The position numbers and the translations under genes are program-made. Below, piece after piece: positions 11,580 to 23,162 of a stretch of 64,000 nt of DNA. The DNA is taken from the NCBI GenBank assembly GCA_019321725.1, contig CM033115.1, positions 3,792,673 through 3,856,672 of the forward strand, given 5' to 3'. The stretch comes from Paulownia fortunei. Lineage: Eukaryota; Streptophyta; Magnoliopsida; Lamiales; Paulowniaceae. The notes under the pieces are model-generated. The model did not search any database. It saw only the letters and a list, made by a program, of their open reading frames with translations, and was not told the DNA's origin. Numbering within the stretch: the stretch's first letter is position 1; the number at the start of each line of letters is the position of its first letter.

Positions 11580-12674
11580 TATAAGAGAGGGTTCTCTCAA
11601 CCATAATTGAAGTGTCTCACCCTAACTAAAGCCAATTATGTACTCCATGAGATTCATGAAGAAATCTATGGAAACCATTTAGGGGGCAAATCCCTCGCGG
11701 CGAAAGCACTTCGCCAAGGATACTTTTGGCCTACTATGCAAAATGACATAAGAGATTTGGTCATGAGATGTCGGGCTTGCTAAGAGCATGCCAATATCTA
11801 ACATCGCCCAGCAACACTCTTGCATCCCATTAAGAGCCCATATCTATTCTCCCAATGGGGTATGGATATTATCGGACCCAATCAACCAGCCATGGGCCAA
11901 AGAAAATTTCTGATAGTAGCTATGGATTACTTCATGAAGTGGGTGGAAACAGAACCTTTAGCAAAGATCACAGAGAGAGATGTGATCAAATTTCTGTGGA
12001 AGAATATTATTTGTAGATTTGGCATCCCATGAACTTTAATATTTGACAATGGGACTCAGTTCACAGGAACAAAAGTATGAGAGTGGTGCCAAGGTTTATC
12101 AATCAAGTAGTTTTTCACCTCAGTTGGGAACCCTCAAGCAAATGGTTAAACAGAGGTTACCAATCGGATCATTTTGCAACACCTTAAGATGCGCCTTGGA
12201 AGTGCCAAAGGAGAATGGCTAGATAAGCTACCTAGCATTTTAACCTCACTACTCTGCGCATTACGATTGGAGAATCCCTTTTAACCTCACATATGGAATT
12301 GAGGCTATCGCGCCAGCAGAAATAGGAGAACCATCTTGGCGAGTGATGAACTATGCACCACAAGTACTTTAAGGGTAAACCTCGATCTGCTAGAAAAATT
12401 AAAGGAAAAAGCAGCACCTCGATCTTAAATGTACAAAGCACGCATGACGAGAGCTTACAACATGAAGGTACACTCCAAATCCTTTCAAGTAGGAGACCTT
12501 ATTTTAAGAAAGGCTGAAGCTTCACATCATATCGAAAAGCTCGACCCTAAGTGGGAAGGCCTTTATAAGGTAGTAGAGATTGTGAATGCGATAGCATATC
12601 GACTACAAATGATGGATAAGAGAGATGTGCCCCGCACCTGGAATGTGGTCAACCTCAAGAAATTCTATACCTAG
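11580..12674 (+). pseudogene. Integrase of the Tat element (broken)
   Basis: The HHCC zinc domain is visible (HEIHEEIYGNHLGG, then MRCRAC with a stop in place of the next residue, about 11645-11785). The catalytic core keeps its first Asp in 'WGMDIIGPNQP' (11859 on), its second Asp in 'IFDNGTQFTG' (about 12040) and its Glu in NPQANG-stop-TEV (about 12130-12160). A C-terminal piece at 12429-12674 ('FQVGDLILRKAEASH', 'LDPKWEGLYKVVEI', ending 'WNVVNLKKFY') matches the GPY/F-like end. At least five stops break it. It would insert element DNA into chromosomes. Confidence 0.88.
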
Positions 12675-13411
12675 AGCTAGACCTGCCTTACTTAGGTAAC
12701 TTTGGTAAATGAGCTAATGTATCTCGAATAATAACAATGTTTTACCTTCATTTCTGAAAGCTTATGTTGTTTTTCAATATGATGTAATCCTCTTCCAAAC
12801 ATGAATGAATAAGAGCAATGACTTTTTCAACCCAGTTGATGTCAACTAGTTTATAATTCATTTAAGGACTACTACTTGCACATACTTTATTTAGCTAAAA
12901 ATACCTCTGATCCAAGAAGCCAATTGAGTTCATAAGAGGTCATCTATGAGCCTAGCCAGCTCGACCTCTGAACTAAAAAATTGACTCTTTGAGATTACAG
13001 GTGAATGCACAAATCCTTGGGATTCCATGCTATTCTTTGAGGATAGCCAAAAGCCTAACCCTGAATAGATATAGAGAATCCCCTAAAATAAAATCTTGAG
13101 GGCCTGATCAACTCTCAAGTACCCCAAAATAACAAGTATTGAAGCAAAAGTAAATACGAGCAATGCAGAAGAGAAATAAACATGAGTTAAGCCACAAACA
13201 AACTTCATATAAGCAAGCTAAAATCTCATTGCGCATAATAAAGAGCGTCACTACATAATCGAGCAGTCTCACAACAAATAGCAAAGGACTGGAATCTCAA
13301 CGTAAAATAAATTAATTAGACAATAGAATCATGAATGAGTCTCGATAATAGTAGTAATAAAAATAAAAAAAAACGACATAATAAAAGCTTCCAATCATAA
13401 TGCAGTTGGTC

Positions 13412-13970
13412 CTATGGCACCGAAGTAGTAGGTGGATCCTCAGCCTCAGCTAACTCCACAATCACGTTGCCAACATCAAGAGCTTCAATCATCTCATCGC
13501 CTGAACCTATAGCTTCAGGAAGCCCGAATGCTGCCTGAGATGGCCTATTGCCTAATTCTGGAACTCGAGGATCAAGTGCCATAACTATATCCTCAGGCAC
13601 ACTCCTTGTCTCCCTCAACATGTGCCTATAGTCATGCACAATATCATCATACAACACCATAGCACGCTTCACAATGACTTCTTCAAAAGATGGGTAAGCC
13701 TGGTATGCGTCAATTGTTTTCTCCACAACAGACTCCAATAACTTTTTCCCTACCTCAGATGCCAAAAACTTCTTACCACTGGTGTGCTCTTGAGTATATT
13801 TATCTCGAATGGTCTTATAATTTTCATTCATCTTCTGTTAATTTTCCATTGAGTTTTTGAGCTATTTCTTTAGTTTAGCGACCTCATCATTCAGCTTGGT
13901 AATCTCTTCTCTTGCTTTCTTTTTGGCGTTCTTGAAATAGAAAGCAAATTCTCTAGCCGTTTTCTTCTAA
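13412..13970 (-). pseudogene. Antisense ORF of the Tat element, C-terminal part
   Basis: On the minus strand, a lysine/glutamate-rich, probably coiled-coil segment (about 13970-13835, with stops) leads into a 139-codon open stretch ending at 13412. This contains 'VVEKTIDAYQAYPSFEEVIV' and 'DDIVHDYRHMLRETRSVPED'. I take it as the end of the antisense-coded protein known from Tat elements. Its function is unknown. It lies 740 bases after integrase on the opposite strand and is not a host gene. Confidence 0.6.
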
Positions 13971-14296
13971 GCATCCATCCACCAAGGTCGCGCTAGTGTA
14001 GCACACCACAAATGAGGAAGAATAATCAACCAAAGTTAAGCTTTAATCAAAATCAATAACTTAAGTAAAACACCAACACCACACAAAAAAAGGAAAAATA
14101 TAAACTCACCTAAGCCAAGTCGTCTACTATAGCTTCTGAGATAAAATGAGAAGACTTCCCTAAAAAACGGCCAATATCAAACTAACTGACTTGCTATGTA
14201 TCTTACGCCACTCGACGTTTGTATCTTGAGTATCCCAATATGACTCAACTCTCTCAGATTGGTTCAAACCACAAGTGAAGAAGCCCTTACACACAC

Positions 14297-14464
14297 CTCA
14301 GGGAATAGAATAAGTGCTAGAATCTCATGCCCGCTTAGATGTGGGCTTTATAGATGCTTCAGGTGCATTGATCCCTAAAACTCAGGGAACAGAAGAAGTG
14401 CTAGAATCTCATGCCCGCTTAGATGTGGGCTTTATTGATGCTTCAGGTGCATAGATCTGTAAAA
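14297..14464. repeat. 84-bp tandem duplication inside the antisense ORF region
   Basis: The unit beginning 'ctcagggaa.agaa.aagtg' at 14297 restarts at 14381. Two copies are almost identical. 84 is a multiple of three, so the repeat would keep an antisense reading frame of 28 residues per unit. Confidence 0.9.
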
Positions 14465-14992
14465 CTACATCTGAAACAAACAAAGATGACCTAGGTCCAC
14501 CTCCTCATGAGGAGGAAGAAGACCTACTCCTACTCCCTCAATGACCAACCTCAGCACCAATGCGATCATCTCACCCTCGGTCGCGACCACCTCCAGGAGC
14601 TTTCCCACTGGAAGAAAGTAAAGAACTGAACTTCGAATACTTGTGGGAGCAAATATAAGACAAATCAAGTCACTGACTTACAGAAAAACAAAGAGGACAA
14701 CAAGTATGAGTACTATATAAATTTTTTTTTAGAGATAGCTAACTACAAATATGTAAATAAATATTAAATGCACATGCAAGCAAGTACCCGTAGGGAACAA
14801 GCTCCTGGGGTTGAATAACGAATCAAATAGACCTGAAGCACAACATTGAAGCTAAAAAGTATTGTGAAGGTTACTCAAATGAATCTTATAAGCAAAACTA
14901 TCCCACTTAGTGGGTACACCCCACCCCTATCTTGAATATAGAAGAACTTCTCTCTCCAAGGACCTCAATTAGAAGGACCACTATCTAAGAAT

Positions 14993-15486
14993 CTACATTC
15001 TATGAACGGATAAAAATAGAAAAAAAAACTCTTGGAGAACACGACTTACTGTGAATAAGGTGTGGAAGGCATCTAAAGACACTGAGAGCTCCAATTCTCC
15101 TAACCTATAATGAAACCCCTCAAAGTACAACATAGCATTAGGAGTTAGTTGGCTAACAGTTAGGCCGACACTCTTCATTATCTCAACAAGAAGGGGATGA
15201 GGAAGAATAGTGAACCACTGGTAAAATAAGCAAGGTAAACAGTGAAATATCCCTATGGAGGACTCGTAACACAATCACCAACCCTTGGAAGAAGAAATTT
15301 ATAGAGTGAAGGTAGATTGAGTCTTTCACATAGAAGCTGAAGATCATTAGCAGACAGAAAAGTGTCACCCCCTTCAGAATCTGAAGAGAGATCATCCAAA
15401 GAAAGCTCCCTTGGCGTCTCACCTAAATCTGGACCAAGTTCATGAGCATAATTCTCATCCACTCCATTAGATTCACTAGAATCCAT
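14993..15486 (-). pseudogene. Antisense ORF of the Tat element, N-terminal part (gypsy-type transposon protein)
   Basis: Two overlapping minus-strand frames together show an acidic start (MDSSESNGVDENYAHELG from 15486), 'LCERLNLPSLYKFLLPRVGD', and then in a shifted frame 'PHPLLVEIMKSVGLTVSQLT' and 'PNAMLYFEGFHYRLGELELS'. The pattern of a basic or hydrophobic LHP-FxxE-hLxxhxLxxxQLxPNxWxxhxGF resembles the plant 'putative gypsy type transposon' domain (Pfam Transposase_28 family). That family is found antisense in Tat elements. A frameshift near 15270 breaks it. Function unknown. Confidence 0.65.
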
Positions 15487-15659
15487 AGGACTACTCCCTT
15501 ACTGCATTCTTCATCCCAAGACTCACCCTCGCAAACTAGAAGATCGAGAATAGCTTTAATTATTTCAAAGAGAGCTCCATCTAAATATTAAAGTTCGACA
15601 GGACCCTTTCTAGTAGAAAACTAACAACGATGAGGCTCAAACATAGATTCTCGATGAGA

Positions 15660-15950
15660 GGTATCGCAATAAGTCACGGGATGGAGGGCGCATGAGCTAC
15701 ACTCTCGGAGGACACACGAGCGGGCAACTCACTGCCAGCTCATGGGAATTGTGAGCTGCTGGAAGCTCACCGGAACTATGAGCTAGCGAGCTGACAGTTC
15801 GTTGTAGACACAAGCTACCATGGCAACTCACAAGGAAGAATGCGCATGTAGCTCACCGCCCATGTGAGCTGCCTCTTAATGGGCTCACAAGATGCAGCTC
15901 ACAGGAAAGAACGGACAAGTAGCTTGCTGCTCGTGCGAGCTGCAATTCGC
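15660..15950. repeat. AGCT-rich degenerate repeat block
   Basis: Within about 290 bases, short motifs of the type GAGCTGC, AGCTCAC and TGAGCTA occur more than a dozen times on both strands without a fixed spacing. The block is more GC-rich than its surroundings and lies between the antisense ORF start and the 3' LTR. Confidence 0.7.
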
Positions 15951-16469
15951 GACTCTATGGTGGGCCATGGCGGTGGATCTTGACGGTGACGATGGTGATG
16001 CATTACCTTGAATGATAGATGGTTCTACCTCTATGTCACCCTTGTTATCTACTCCTACCATTGATGCTTTTAAGGTGTTCGACATATTGACTCAAAGAAA
16101 AAGAAAGACAAAACACAAAAAAGAAGATAGAATGGAATACTTGAATGAAAAATAGATGGTGAAAAGATCAAAGCAAAGAAGAAGATCCCTAAATGCAAGC
16201 TCAAGTACCTTGAGAGCTCATGGTTTTGAAGATGATTATTTTGGAGAGAACTTGACCTAGAGATATAAATTTTGTGGAAGTGGATTAGTGGATTGTGACT
16301 ATCTCTTTACAACATTCCAATGGTGTCTACTTGAATGATTGGTGAGTTATGACTCTCTTCCACAATATATTATAAGTTTCCACTTGGAGCGCCATAAACA
16401 CACTATCCTATTTTGAGATATTGCTAAAACTTTGGTTACTCTTTACTAACTACTACCCGGCGGATTTAC

Positions 16470-16487
16470 TCGAGAGTAGGGGGCTTT
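16470..16487 (+). other. Polypurine tract of the Tat element
   Basis: 'CGAGAGTAGGGGGCTTT' directly precedes the 3' LTR (TGATGGGC at 16488). This is the position and composition of the plus-strand primer. Confidence 0.85.
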
Positions 16488-16870
16488 TGATGGGCTTAGC
16501 CTAAATTAATTGGACCACATTATGATAGGTCAAGCCCAAATGAACCAGTCTATGTAATATGGGCTAAAAAAATAGGTCAAGAGATAAAATACAAAAAGAA
16601 AAATTCTCCAATGGGCCGGAGGCCCGATAGTCCATAAAGATTTCATTATTCGCTATAAATACCCTCACATTCGATTAAGCCTTAAGCACTCTCTAGTTTT
16701 TGGTTTAATTCACCTACACACTTTATTGACTTGAGCATCGAAGGGTTTTCGCCGGGCAATCCTCGGCACCCCTAGCGCTAGTTCGTGATGCAGGTAGCAA
16801 CCCACCAGGTTCACGAATGATTAGTGCTCTAGCTAGCCTAGTCCATTATAAGAAGGTAATTTTCATATCA
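16488..16870 (+). repeat. 3' LTR of the Tat element
   Basis: It starts TGATGGGCTTAG and ends TTTCATATCA. The AGTAT duplication follows at 16871-16875. It keeps the 24-base segment missing from the 5' LTR and the TATA-like 'cgctataaatac'. Confidence 0.92.
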
Positions 16871-16875
16871 AGTAT
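16871..16875. repeat. Target site duplication AGTAT, right
   Basis: Identical to 7016-7020. It closes the Tat element. Confidence 0.9.
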
Positions 16876-17176
16876 GATCACAAGAAAACTAACGAATAAT
16901 ACCTTATCACATTACCCAAAATACTATTGAAACTAATGTTTACAATGTAAAAGTTGTAAGGATGATTGTGTGTATCTACTTAGACCCCTAAGACACCTAT
17001 TTCTAGTGTTAGGATGGTATATGTAACCAAAAAAAAAAATCTAAATAATGGCCTTAAGTGGACGGTTACAAAAGTCAATAGAAAGGTTATAAAGTTTATT
17101 TTCTTTTATGAGAATAATTGAAGATTAAAATTGATTTTGCAGTTTTGAAACTTCGAATTGTAACAAATTCAAAGTG

Positions 17177-17181
17177 TTTAT
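17177..17181. repeat. Target site duplication TTTAT, left
   Basis: TTTAT precedes the copia 5' LTR and recurs at 25265-25269 after the 3' LTR. Confidence 0.88.
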
Positions 17182-18116
17182 TGTTGGATAGTATTATGCC
17201 CATCGAATAAATTATTATGTAATATGACATTTTGAATAAAATATTTGTTTTGATTTATTTATCAATAAATTATTTTAAGCTTGCATTAGTCCATTGATTA
17301 TTTTGATATTATAAATCGAGTGTTTAAGTCGTTAAACACAAAAATATTCAATTTATAATTCAATCCAAAGAATTATTGTTCACGATCGGTAAATAAATGT
17401 GGACAATTTATTTTGATAAGATCGTTTTAATTTTATAGAAATCTATCTTTGACTTGGTAATAAAATTGAGAATACTTTAATGTATTGGATTTGACCACAT
17501 TAAATTAAAATTGGATCGACGGGGGTAACATGTAAGATCGATAAATCAGAGGATATATATAATTGATTATTAGCTTCAGTAATTCCGATTGAATTAGGAG
17601 TGCAGTCTTGTTTCTTTAGTGGAATGAGTTGAATGGGTCAAAATTAATTATTGGAGCTTAGTCTAATTGGGTCCGACCAAGTCCTTTTTGTGGCTTCGGT
17701 ATAAGGACTGGTTAAATTACAAGAGTTGTAATTTATTAAAACTGCATAAAATTGGGATAAGAAAAGATTTTATCTGATAAGATTCCTGAATCCTTATCAG
17801 ATAAGAATTTTATTTTCTGTAGGATTTCCGAATTGGTTTATATTCAACATTTTATCGTGCCCACACACACAGAAAAAAAAGTGTAGTTTTAGAATTTTTG
17901 AGAGAACACCAGAGAAGGCTTGGAGGTTTGGAGTGTGGTACCATTCAATTTCGATAAAAGATTATTGAAGAAATCATTTCAGAGATAATCTTTCTAAGCC
18001 TTTTATTAACCAATTAATCATTTTGATTAAATACGCATTATGATCAAAGATCCTATGGTGGGACGTTTGAATCATAAATTTTTTTTATGATTGAACGATC
18101 TTGTTCTTGGCAAAGA
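17182..18116 (+). repeat. 5' LTR of the copia element (internally deleted)
   Basis: It starts TGTTGG and ends TTGGCAAAGA; the terminal CA has mutated to GA when compared with the 3' LTR end CTAACA. A deletion relative to the 3' LTR joins at about 17512, and a second deletion of roughly 37 bases lies near 17628. Confidence 0.88.
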
Positions 18117-18118
18117 TA

Positions 18119-18130
18119 TGGTATCAGAGC
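18119..18130 (+). other. Copia primer binding site
   Basis: TGGTATCAGAGC, two bases after the 5' LTR: an exact match to the initiator tRNA-Met type site of plant copia elements. Confidence 0.95.
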
Positions 18131-19790
18131 ACGGTTTTGATATTATTTTGCATATTTGAAATTAATTAATTTGTTTATGCATGTGTTAGTTGAGCGGTGT
18201 TAGAATTATATGATTTTAATTATTTGATTAAATAAGTATTAATTTTCAACAATTTACGGCCTTAGAATTTTTTGGAGATGTAATTGTATTTTTGAGTCTT
18301 GTAACAAAATGGGTGGATTTCGATTCCATAACTTCCCTTTTGATTTGATTTATTGCAATATAAAATTATAAATTTTTGTTGTAAAAACTGAATCTTGGAG
18401 GACTTCTTTGTAATTAAAAGAAGAAGACTTAACTGCATCTTCTCCAAAATTCAGAGGACGTGGCTGCAATTAAAGAAAAATCAATTGAAGAATGGGGTTG
18501 TTGGCTGTTTTGATGGGGATGGGCGTTTCTGGCCATGGTTCACGTGGCGGAGATGGTAAGCATCAGAGTAGCGCCGCCCGTTGCTACATCTGTCGACGTC
18601 CATGGCTGACGGAGCACCTGGATCGGGGCGGCGACGACGGTGGCTTCGTCTTTGCGCTGTGGGAGTTGCTAGTCGCTGATTCAGATGATGGCGATGGGCG
18701 GAGATGGTGCCACACTCTCTACTTGTTCTCATCCTCAGCTCCGATGAGTGTGGGCGACGGTAGTGGCTGGAGAAAGCAGGGTCCGATTTGGATTTAAAAA
18801 AATTAAAAATCAAAAAATGAGTCAAATTTCCTGTGCTCTGGTTGGATTTTTATTTTGGATCAATTCATGGGTTGGACTTCTGATTTAGATTCCAAGAAAT
18901 GAGTTAGACCTTATAAATGAAAATTGAAGAATTGGGCCGGTTTGTGGCCTAATTAGTTCTTTAATTTATTTGTAATTTGTGTTTAGGATGGGTCATAGAT
19001 TTATTCTTGTTTATTAATTTTTGCTTTAATTAATTTGTAAATTAAATGTCATTCATGTAATATGTCATGTAGATCGCATATACACCGCTCTAGGTATTAT
19101 ACTGTCATGCATGTTTCTAATATTTATTTTATTTTCTAATTTTTAATTAGATTAGAAAATTAAACATTATGATTAATGATTGAACCATTTTAAGAGTTAA
19201 AATTGGTTAGGATATCATTAATGAATTAAAACCCAAATGGTTAAAAAAATTAAGTGAGTGAGGGTGCACTATTTTAGTGAGCCCATGGCCTCCCCTATTA
19301 GCCCATTAAGAATTATGTATGCCTTGTGCCAATTTATTTAGTCTCCTTATAGGAGGGATGCACTATTTCGATTACTAGATTGGGTCCAATGTGGTGATAA
19401 ATTTTAAGTGTTAATTAATTACGTTTATCCTATGGGTAACGTAATTAATTAGGTACTTAAAAATTATCAATACAGGATTATACACTTAAATCAGAGACAT
19501 CATGGGGATTTCCTATAGAATATTCAAATGATGTCAATGATGGCCGAAATTATGTGATACTAAATTATTATTACATGAGATGTTAGATATATTGAATTTA
19601 GTGGGAGGGTCCCAACCTAGTCATAAATCACATTTGTTTATCCTAAAGAGAGATATGTTTAAGATTATAGGGTTTTAGGTAATCGCCATATAGTAGTAGT
19701 TTTATGTCTACTCATGCATTTTTACATACCTTATATATAAATTTTATTTGTTACATGCATAGCTCATTTTAATATTTTTATTTCAGAAAA
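18131..19790 (+). other. Untranslated leader of the copia element with a GC-rich island
   Basis: The 1.66 kb between primer site and gag is AT-rich and stop-filled except for 18490-18800, which is markedly GC-rich and open on both strands (101 codons plus, 114 codons minus). I recognise no domain in either translation. The island could be captured host sequence or an ancestral part of the leader. Confidence 0.6.
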
Positions 19791-20500
19791 ATGTCTGGAA
19801 ATTCATTGTCCATGATTTTAGCTAAAAATCAACTGGTTGGAGAAAACTATATTAATTGGAAATGTAATTTGATGATTGTTCTCACTGCGGAGAAGCATAA
19901 GTTTGTACTAACTGAACCCTATCCCGCTATACCTACTATGAAGTCTATGGTGAATAGAAGTCAGCCTATAACAAGTGGATCCATTTTGATGAGATGGCCC
20001 GCTGCTACATTTTGAGATCTATCTCAAATATATTGTAGTAGAAATATCAGAACATGGAAACTGCTAGTGATGTCATGGAGGGCCTTCGGGAAATGTTCGA
20101 GCACCAAGGACGCCAGGCCCGCCAGGCAACTATGAGGTCTATTATGAACATGTGCATGAAACCCAAGACGCCCATGAGAGATCATATGCTTGCGTTGATC
20201 GCTCAGTTTAATGTGGCTGAGCTTTTGGGGGCTGAAATCAAATTGGAGACACAGGTTGATATGGCTTTGGAGACTCTTCCTGAGATGTTCTCATAGTTCA
20301 AGGTTAGCTATAACATGAACAAGTTGAACATATCCCTGACCGAGTTGATGAAGAGCTCCAAAATGCTGAAAATATTCTTAAGACCAGAGATAGTGATGCA
20401 CTTGCTGTTACTTCTTCTGGACCATTCTCTTCCAAGCCAAAAGGCAAAGGAGGTAATAAGAGGAAGAAGTCCAACAAGAAGGGTCCACAGCAATAGGTGA
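19791..20500 (+). pseudogene. Copia gag (broken)
   Basis: It begins MSGNSLSMILAKNQLVGENY, with the conserved 'NYINWKCNLMIVLTAEKHKF' block (19836-19895). 'METASDVMEGLREMFEHQGR' and 'ATMRSIMNMCMKPKTPMRDH' follow in another frame, then 'IKLETQVDMALETLPEMFS' ending at a TAG (20294-20296). Stops at 20013-20015 and 20294-20296 and frame changes kill it. Gag forms the cytoplasmic particle. Confidence 0.9.
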
Positions 20501-21048
20501 AGAAGGCTAAGTCAGATGGCAAGCCTAAGGGAAAGTGTTTTTATTGTGGACAAAATGGTCATTGGAAGAGGAACTGCCCAGAATACCTAGCTTCGAAAAA
20601 GCAAGGTAATGGTGAGTTATCCTTTATTGAGTCATGTTTAGTGGTTGATTCTACTAATACTTGGATAGTAGATTCTGGAGCCACTAATCATATTTGCAAT
20701 ATATTGCAGAGGTTCCAAGTAACTAGGGAGCTCAATGAAGGAGAACATACTCTCAGGGTTAGCACATGAGCAGTGGTGTCTGCAAGAGCTGTTGGAATTA
20801 TTTATCTTTATTTTAGAGATAAGAAATATTTGGTTTTAAGAAATTGTTATTATGTCCCAATTATTACTAGAAATTTGATTTATGTTGCTTTATTATTTAG
20901 ACAAGGATATTATGTCCATTTTTCACCAATGGTGGTTGATATTTTCTTGAATAAAGTCCATATCTGTAAGGGGTGTTTGAATAATAATTTGTATATCTTA
21001 AAACCTACCACAACTTTTTGTATCACACTACATCTAACAAGCGCATAA
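20497..21048 (+). pseudogene. Copia zinc knuckle and aspartic protease region
   Basis: A CCHC knuckle (CFYCGQNGHWKRNC, from 20536) binds nucleic acid. The protease active site follows at about 20671 (VDSGATNHIC). A stop at about 20767-20769 is followed by an open stretch with 'YLVLRNCYYVPIITRNLIYV', the conserved LxxVxYVPxxxxNLISV block of copia protease-integrase linkers. The protease would cut the polyprotein. Confidence 0.9.
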
Positions 21049-21049
21049 A

Positions 21050-22225
21050 GTTGTCTTCCACTAATGAGACTTTTTTATAGCACCTAAGACTTGGTCATAT
21101 TAACCTGAATAGGATTCAGAGGCTAGTAAGGGATGATCCTTCAAGTGATTGAAAGGTGGAATCCCTGCCTGTATGTGAGTCCTGTTTGGAAGGTAAAATG
21201 ACTAAGAGGTCCTTTACTTCTAAGGGACTTAGGGTAAAAGAAGTCTTGGAATTAGTATATTCTGACGTATGTGGACCAATTAGTGTCCAAGCTAGAGGTG
21301 GATATGAGTATTTAATCACCTTCACTGATGATTACTCTCGATATGGTTTTGTTTACCTAATGACTCACAAATCTGAGGCCTTTAAAAAGTTCAAGGAATT
21401 CAGAAATGAAGTGGAGAAGCAATTAGGTAATAGCATTAAAACATTTCGATCAGATCATGGTGGAGAGTATCTATCTAACAACTTTAGAACATACTTGTTA
21501 GAAAATGGGATTGTAACCCAGCTGAGCACACCAAGTACTCCCCAGCAGAATGGTGTCTCAGATAGGAGAAATAAAACTTGTTAGACATGGTCAGATGCAT
21601 TCTTGGCTTCTCCACTCTCTCTACATCCTTTTAGGGATATGCTATACAGATTGCGGTATACTTATTGAATATGGTTCCTTCTAAGTCTATCCTTAAAATA
21701 CCCCTAGAGTTGTAGAATAGGCGTAAGCCCAATCTAAGACATATCCGGATATGGGGATGTCATGCACATGTGCTTAAGGGTAAGATGGAATCAAGATCAG
21801 AGGTATTCATCTTTGTAGGATATCCTAAGGGAACAAGAGGATATTACTTTTATAGTTCTCAGGACAAGAAGGTATTTGTGAGTACGAATGCAACCTTCTC
21901 AGAGAACAGATATATAAAAGAACATGAATCTAAGAGTAAGGTTCTTTTGGAAGAGATGAGGGTAAATATTCTCAGTTCATCCATTCCAGAGATCTGCATT
22001 GAACATACTCAGTTTGAATTCATGTTTCTACCACCGTTAGTTTCTGGACCTAATGGGAGACAAATGGAGGTTCCACCTTCTGTGCCCACTTGTTCACCAG
22101 CATCTGAGATGGGAGGAGATCATGTCCCTATTGTTCGGTCACCTTCAGGTACTGATACTAAGAATGAGGGACATGATGCACAAGAGATAGTGGGAAAACA
22201 ACAATCGATTCCAGTTATCTAGGAG
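21050..22225 (+). pseudogene. Copia integrase (broken)
   Basis: The pre-integrase zinc region is visible (HLRLGHINLNRIQ-like at 21080-21120, CESCLEGKMTKRSF at 21177). The core then shows 'LVYSDVCGPISVQARGGYEY' (first Asp), 'FRSDHGGEYLSNNF' (second Asp) and 'PQQNGVSDRRN'. The catalytic Glu, normally in NGVAERRN, is replaced by Asp. A TAG at 21582-21584 and later stops follow. The C-terminal part at 21770-22222 keeps 'RSEVFIFVGYPKGTRGYYFY'. Confidence 0.9.
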
Positions 22226-22274
22226 CTTCCACCGCTTCGACGTAGTGAGAGTCATTTGACCACCTTCTAGATAT

Positions 22275-23150
22275 TTGCTCTATAAAGAATCTTTCAAGGC
22301 AGTCTCCACTGAACAAGAAGAGGATCCCACCTCGTATAGAGAAGCTATGGAGGACATAGATGTTGACCATTGGAGGAGTGCTATGGATTCAAAAATAAAA
22401 TTCATGTATACTAACTATATCTGGGATCTTGTAGATATGCCTAATAGGTTAAAACCTATAGAGTGTAAATAGATCTACAAGAAAAAGAGAGGAGTAGACG
22501 GAAAGGTAGAGACCTTTAAAGCTAGATTGGTCGCTAAGGGTTTTACCCAGCGAGAAGGAATCCATTACGAAGAAACCTTCTCACCTGCAGCCATGTTAAA
22601 GTCTATTCAGATTCTCTTATCCATTGTAGCTCATTTTGATTATGAGGTGTGGCAAATGGACGTCAATACAGCTTTCTTTAATGGAAATCTTAACGAGAAC
22701 ATCTCTATAATGCAACCGGATGGTTTTTATCCAAAAGGGTCAAGAGCATAAAGTATGCAAACTGAATAGGTCTATTTAAGGACTTAAATAGGTGTCTAGA
22801 TCTTGGATTATCACGTTTGATTAAGCTATAAAGAGTTATGGTTTTGATCAAAACCCTGATGAGCTTTGTGTTTATAAGAAAATTATGAACGATAAGATGA
22901 CTTTTCTTATGTTGTATGTGGATGACATCCTACTCATTGGAAATGATGTAGGAGTGTTAACATCAACAAAACACTAGTTAGCACAATATTTTGATATGAA
23001 GGACTTAGGAGAAGCAAACTATGTTCTAGGAATCCAGATCCTTCAGGATAGAAAGAACAAATGGATTACTCTATCGTAAGCTTTATATATTGACAAGATA
23101 TTGGTAAGGTTTGCTATGCAAAATTCCAAAAAGGCCAAACGCCTTTCAGA
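22275..23150 (+). pseudogene. Copia reverse transcriptase (broken)
   Basis: Conserved pieces are 'HWRSAMDSKIKFMYTN', 'LVAKGFTQREGIHYEETFSP' (22527 on), 'YEVWQMDVNTAFFNGNLNEN', and the catalytic YVDD box at 22915-22926 followed by ILLIGNDVG. Stops at 22470, 22749 and elsewhere interrupt it. It would copy element RNA into DNA. Confidence 0.92.
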
Positions 23151-23162
23151 CATGGCATTCAC

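Larger units (their letters stand above)
7021..16870 (+). mobile_element. Near-complete Tat-lineage Ty3/gypsy retrotransposon
   Basis: Two related LTRs, AGTAT target duplications, a primer site and a purine tract define the full element. The domain order is gag, protease, reverse transcriptase, RNase H, a second (archaeal-type) RNase H and integrase, followed by a long 3' region with an antisense ORF. The second RNase H and the long 3' region with antisense coding are marks of the plant Tat clade (Ogre/Retand-like). Every domain carries stops or frameshifts, so it cannot move by itself. The LTRs agree at roughly nine in ten bases by eye, so the insertion is not recent. Confidence 0.93.

Noticed and set aside
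13412..13831. 139-codon minus-strand frame as a host gene
   Set aside because: It lies inside the Tat element between integrase and the 3' LTR, where antisense ORFs of these elements are found.
18481..18825. Minus-strand 114-codon frame as a gene
   Set aside because: It overlaps a similar open frame on the other strand in a GC-rich island; neither shows a domain. Kept only as an observation.
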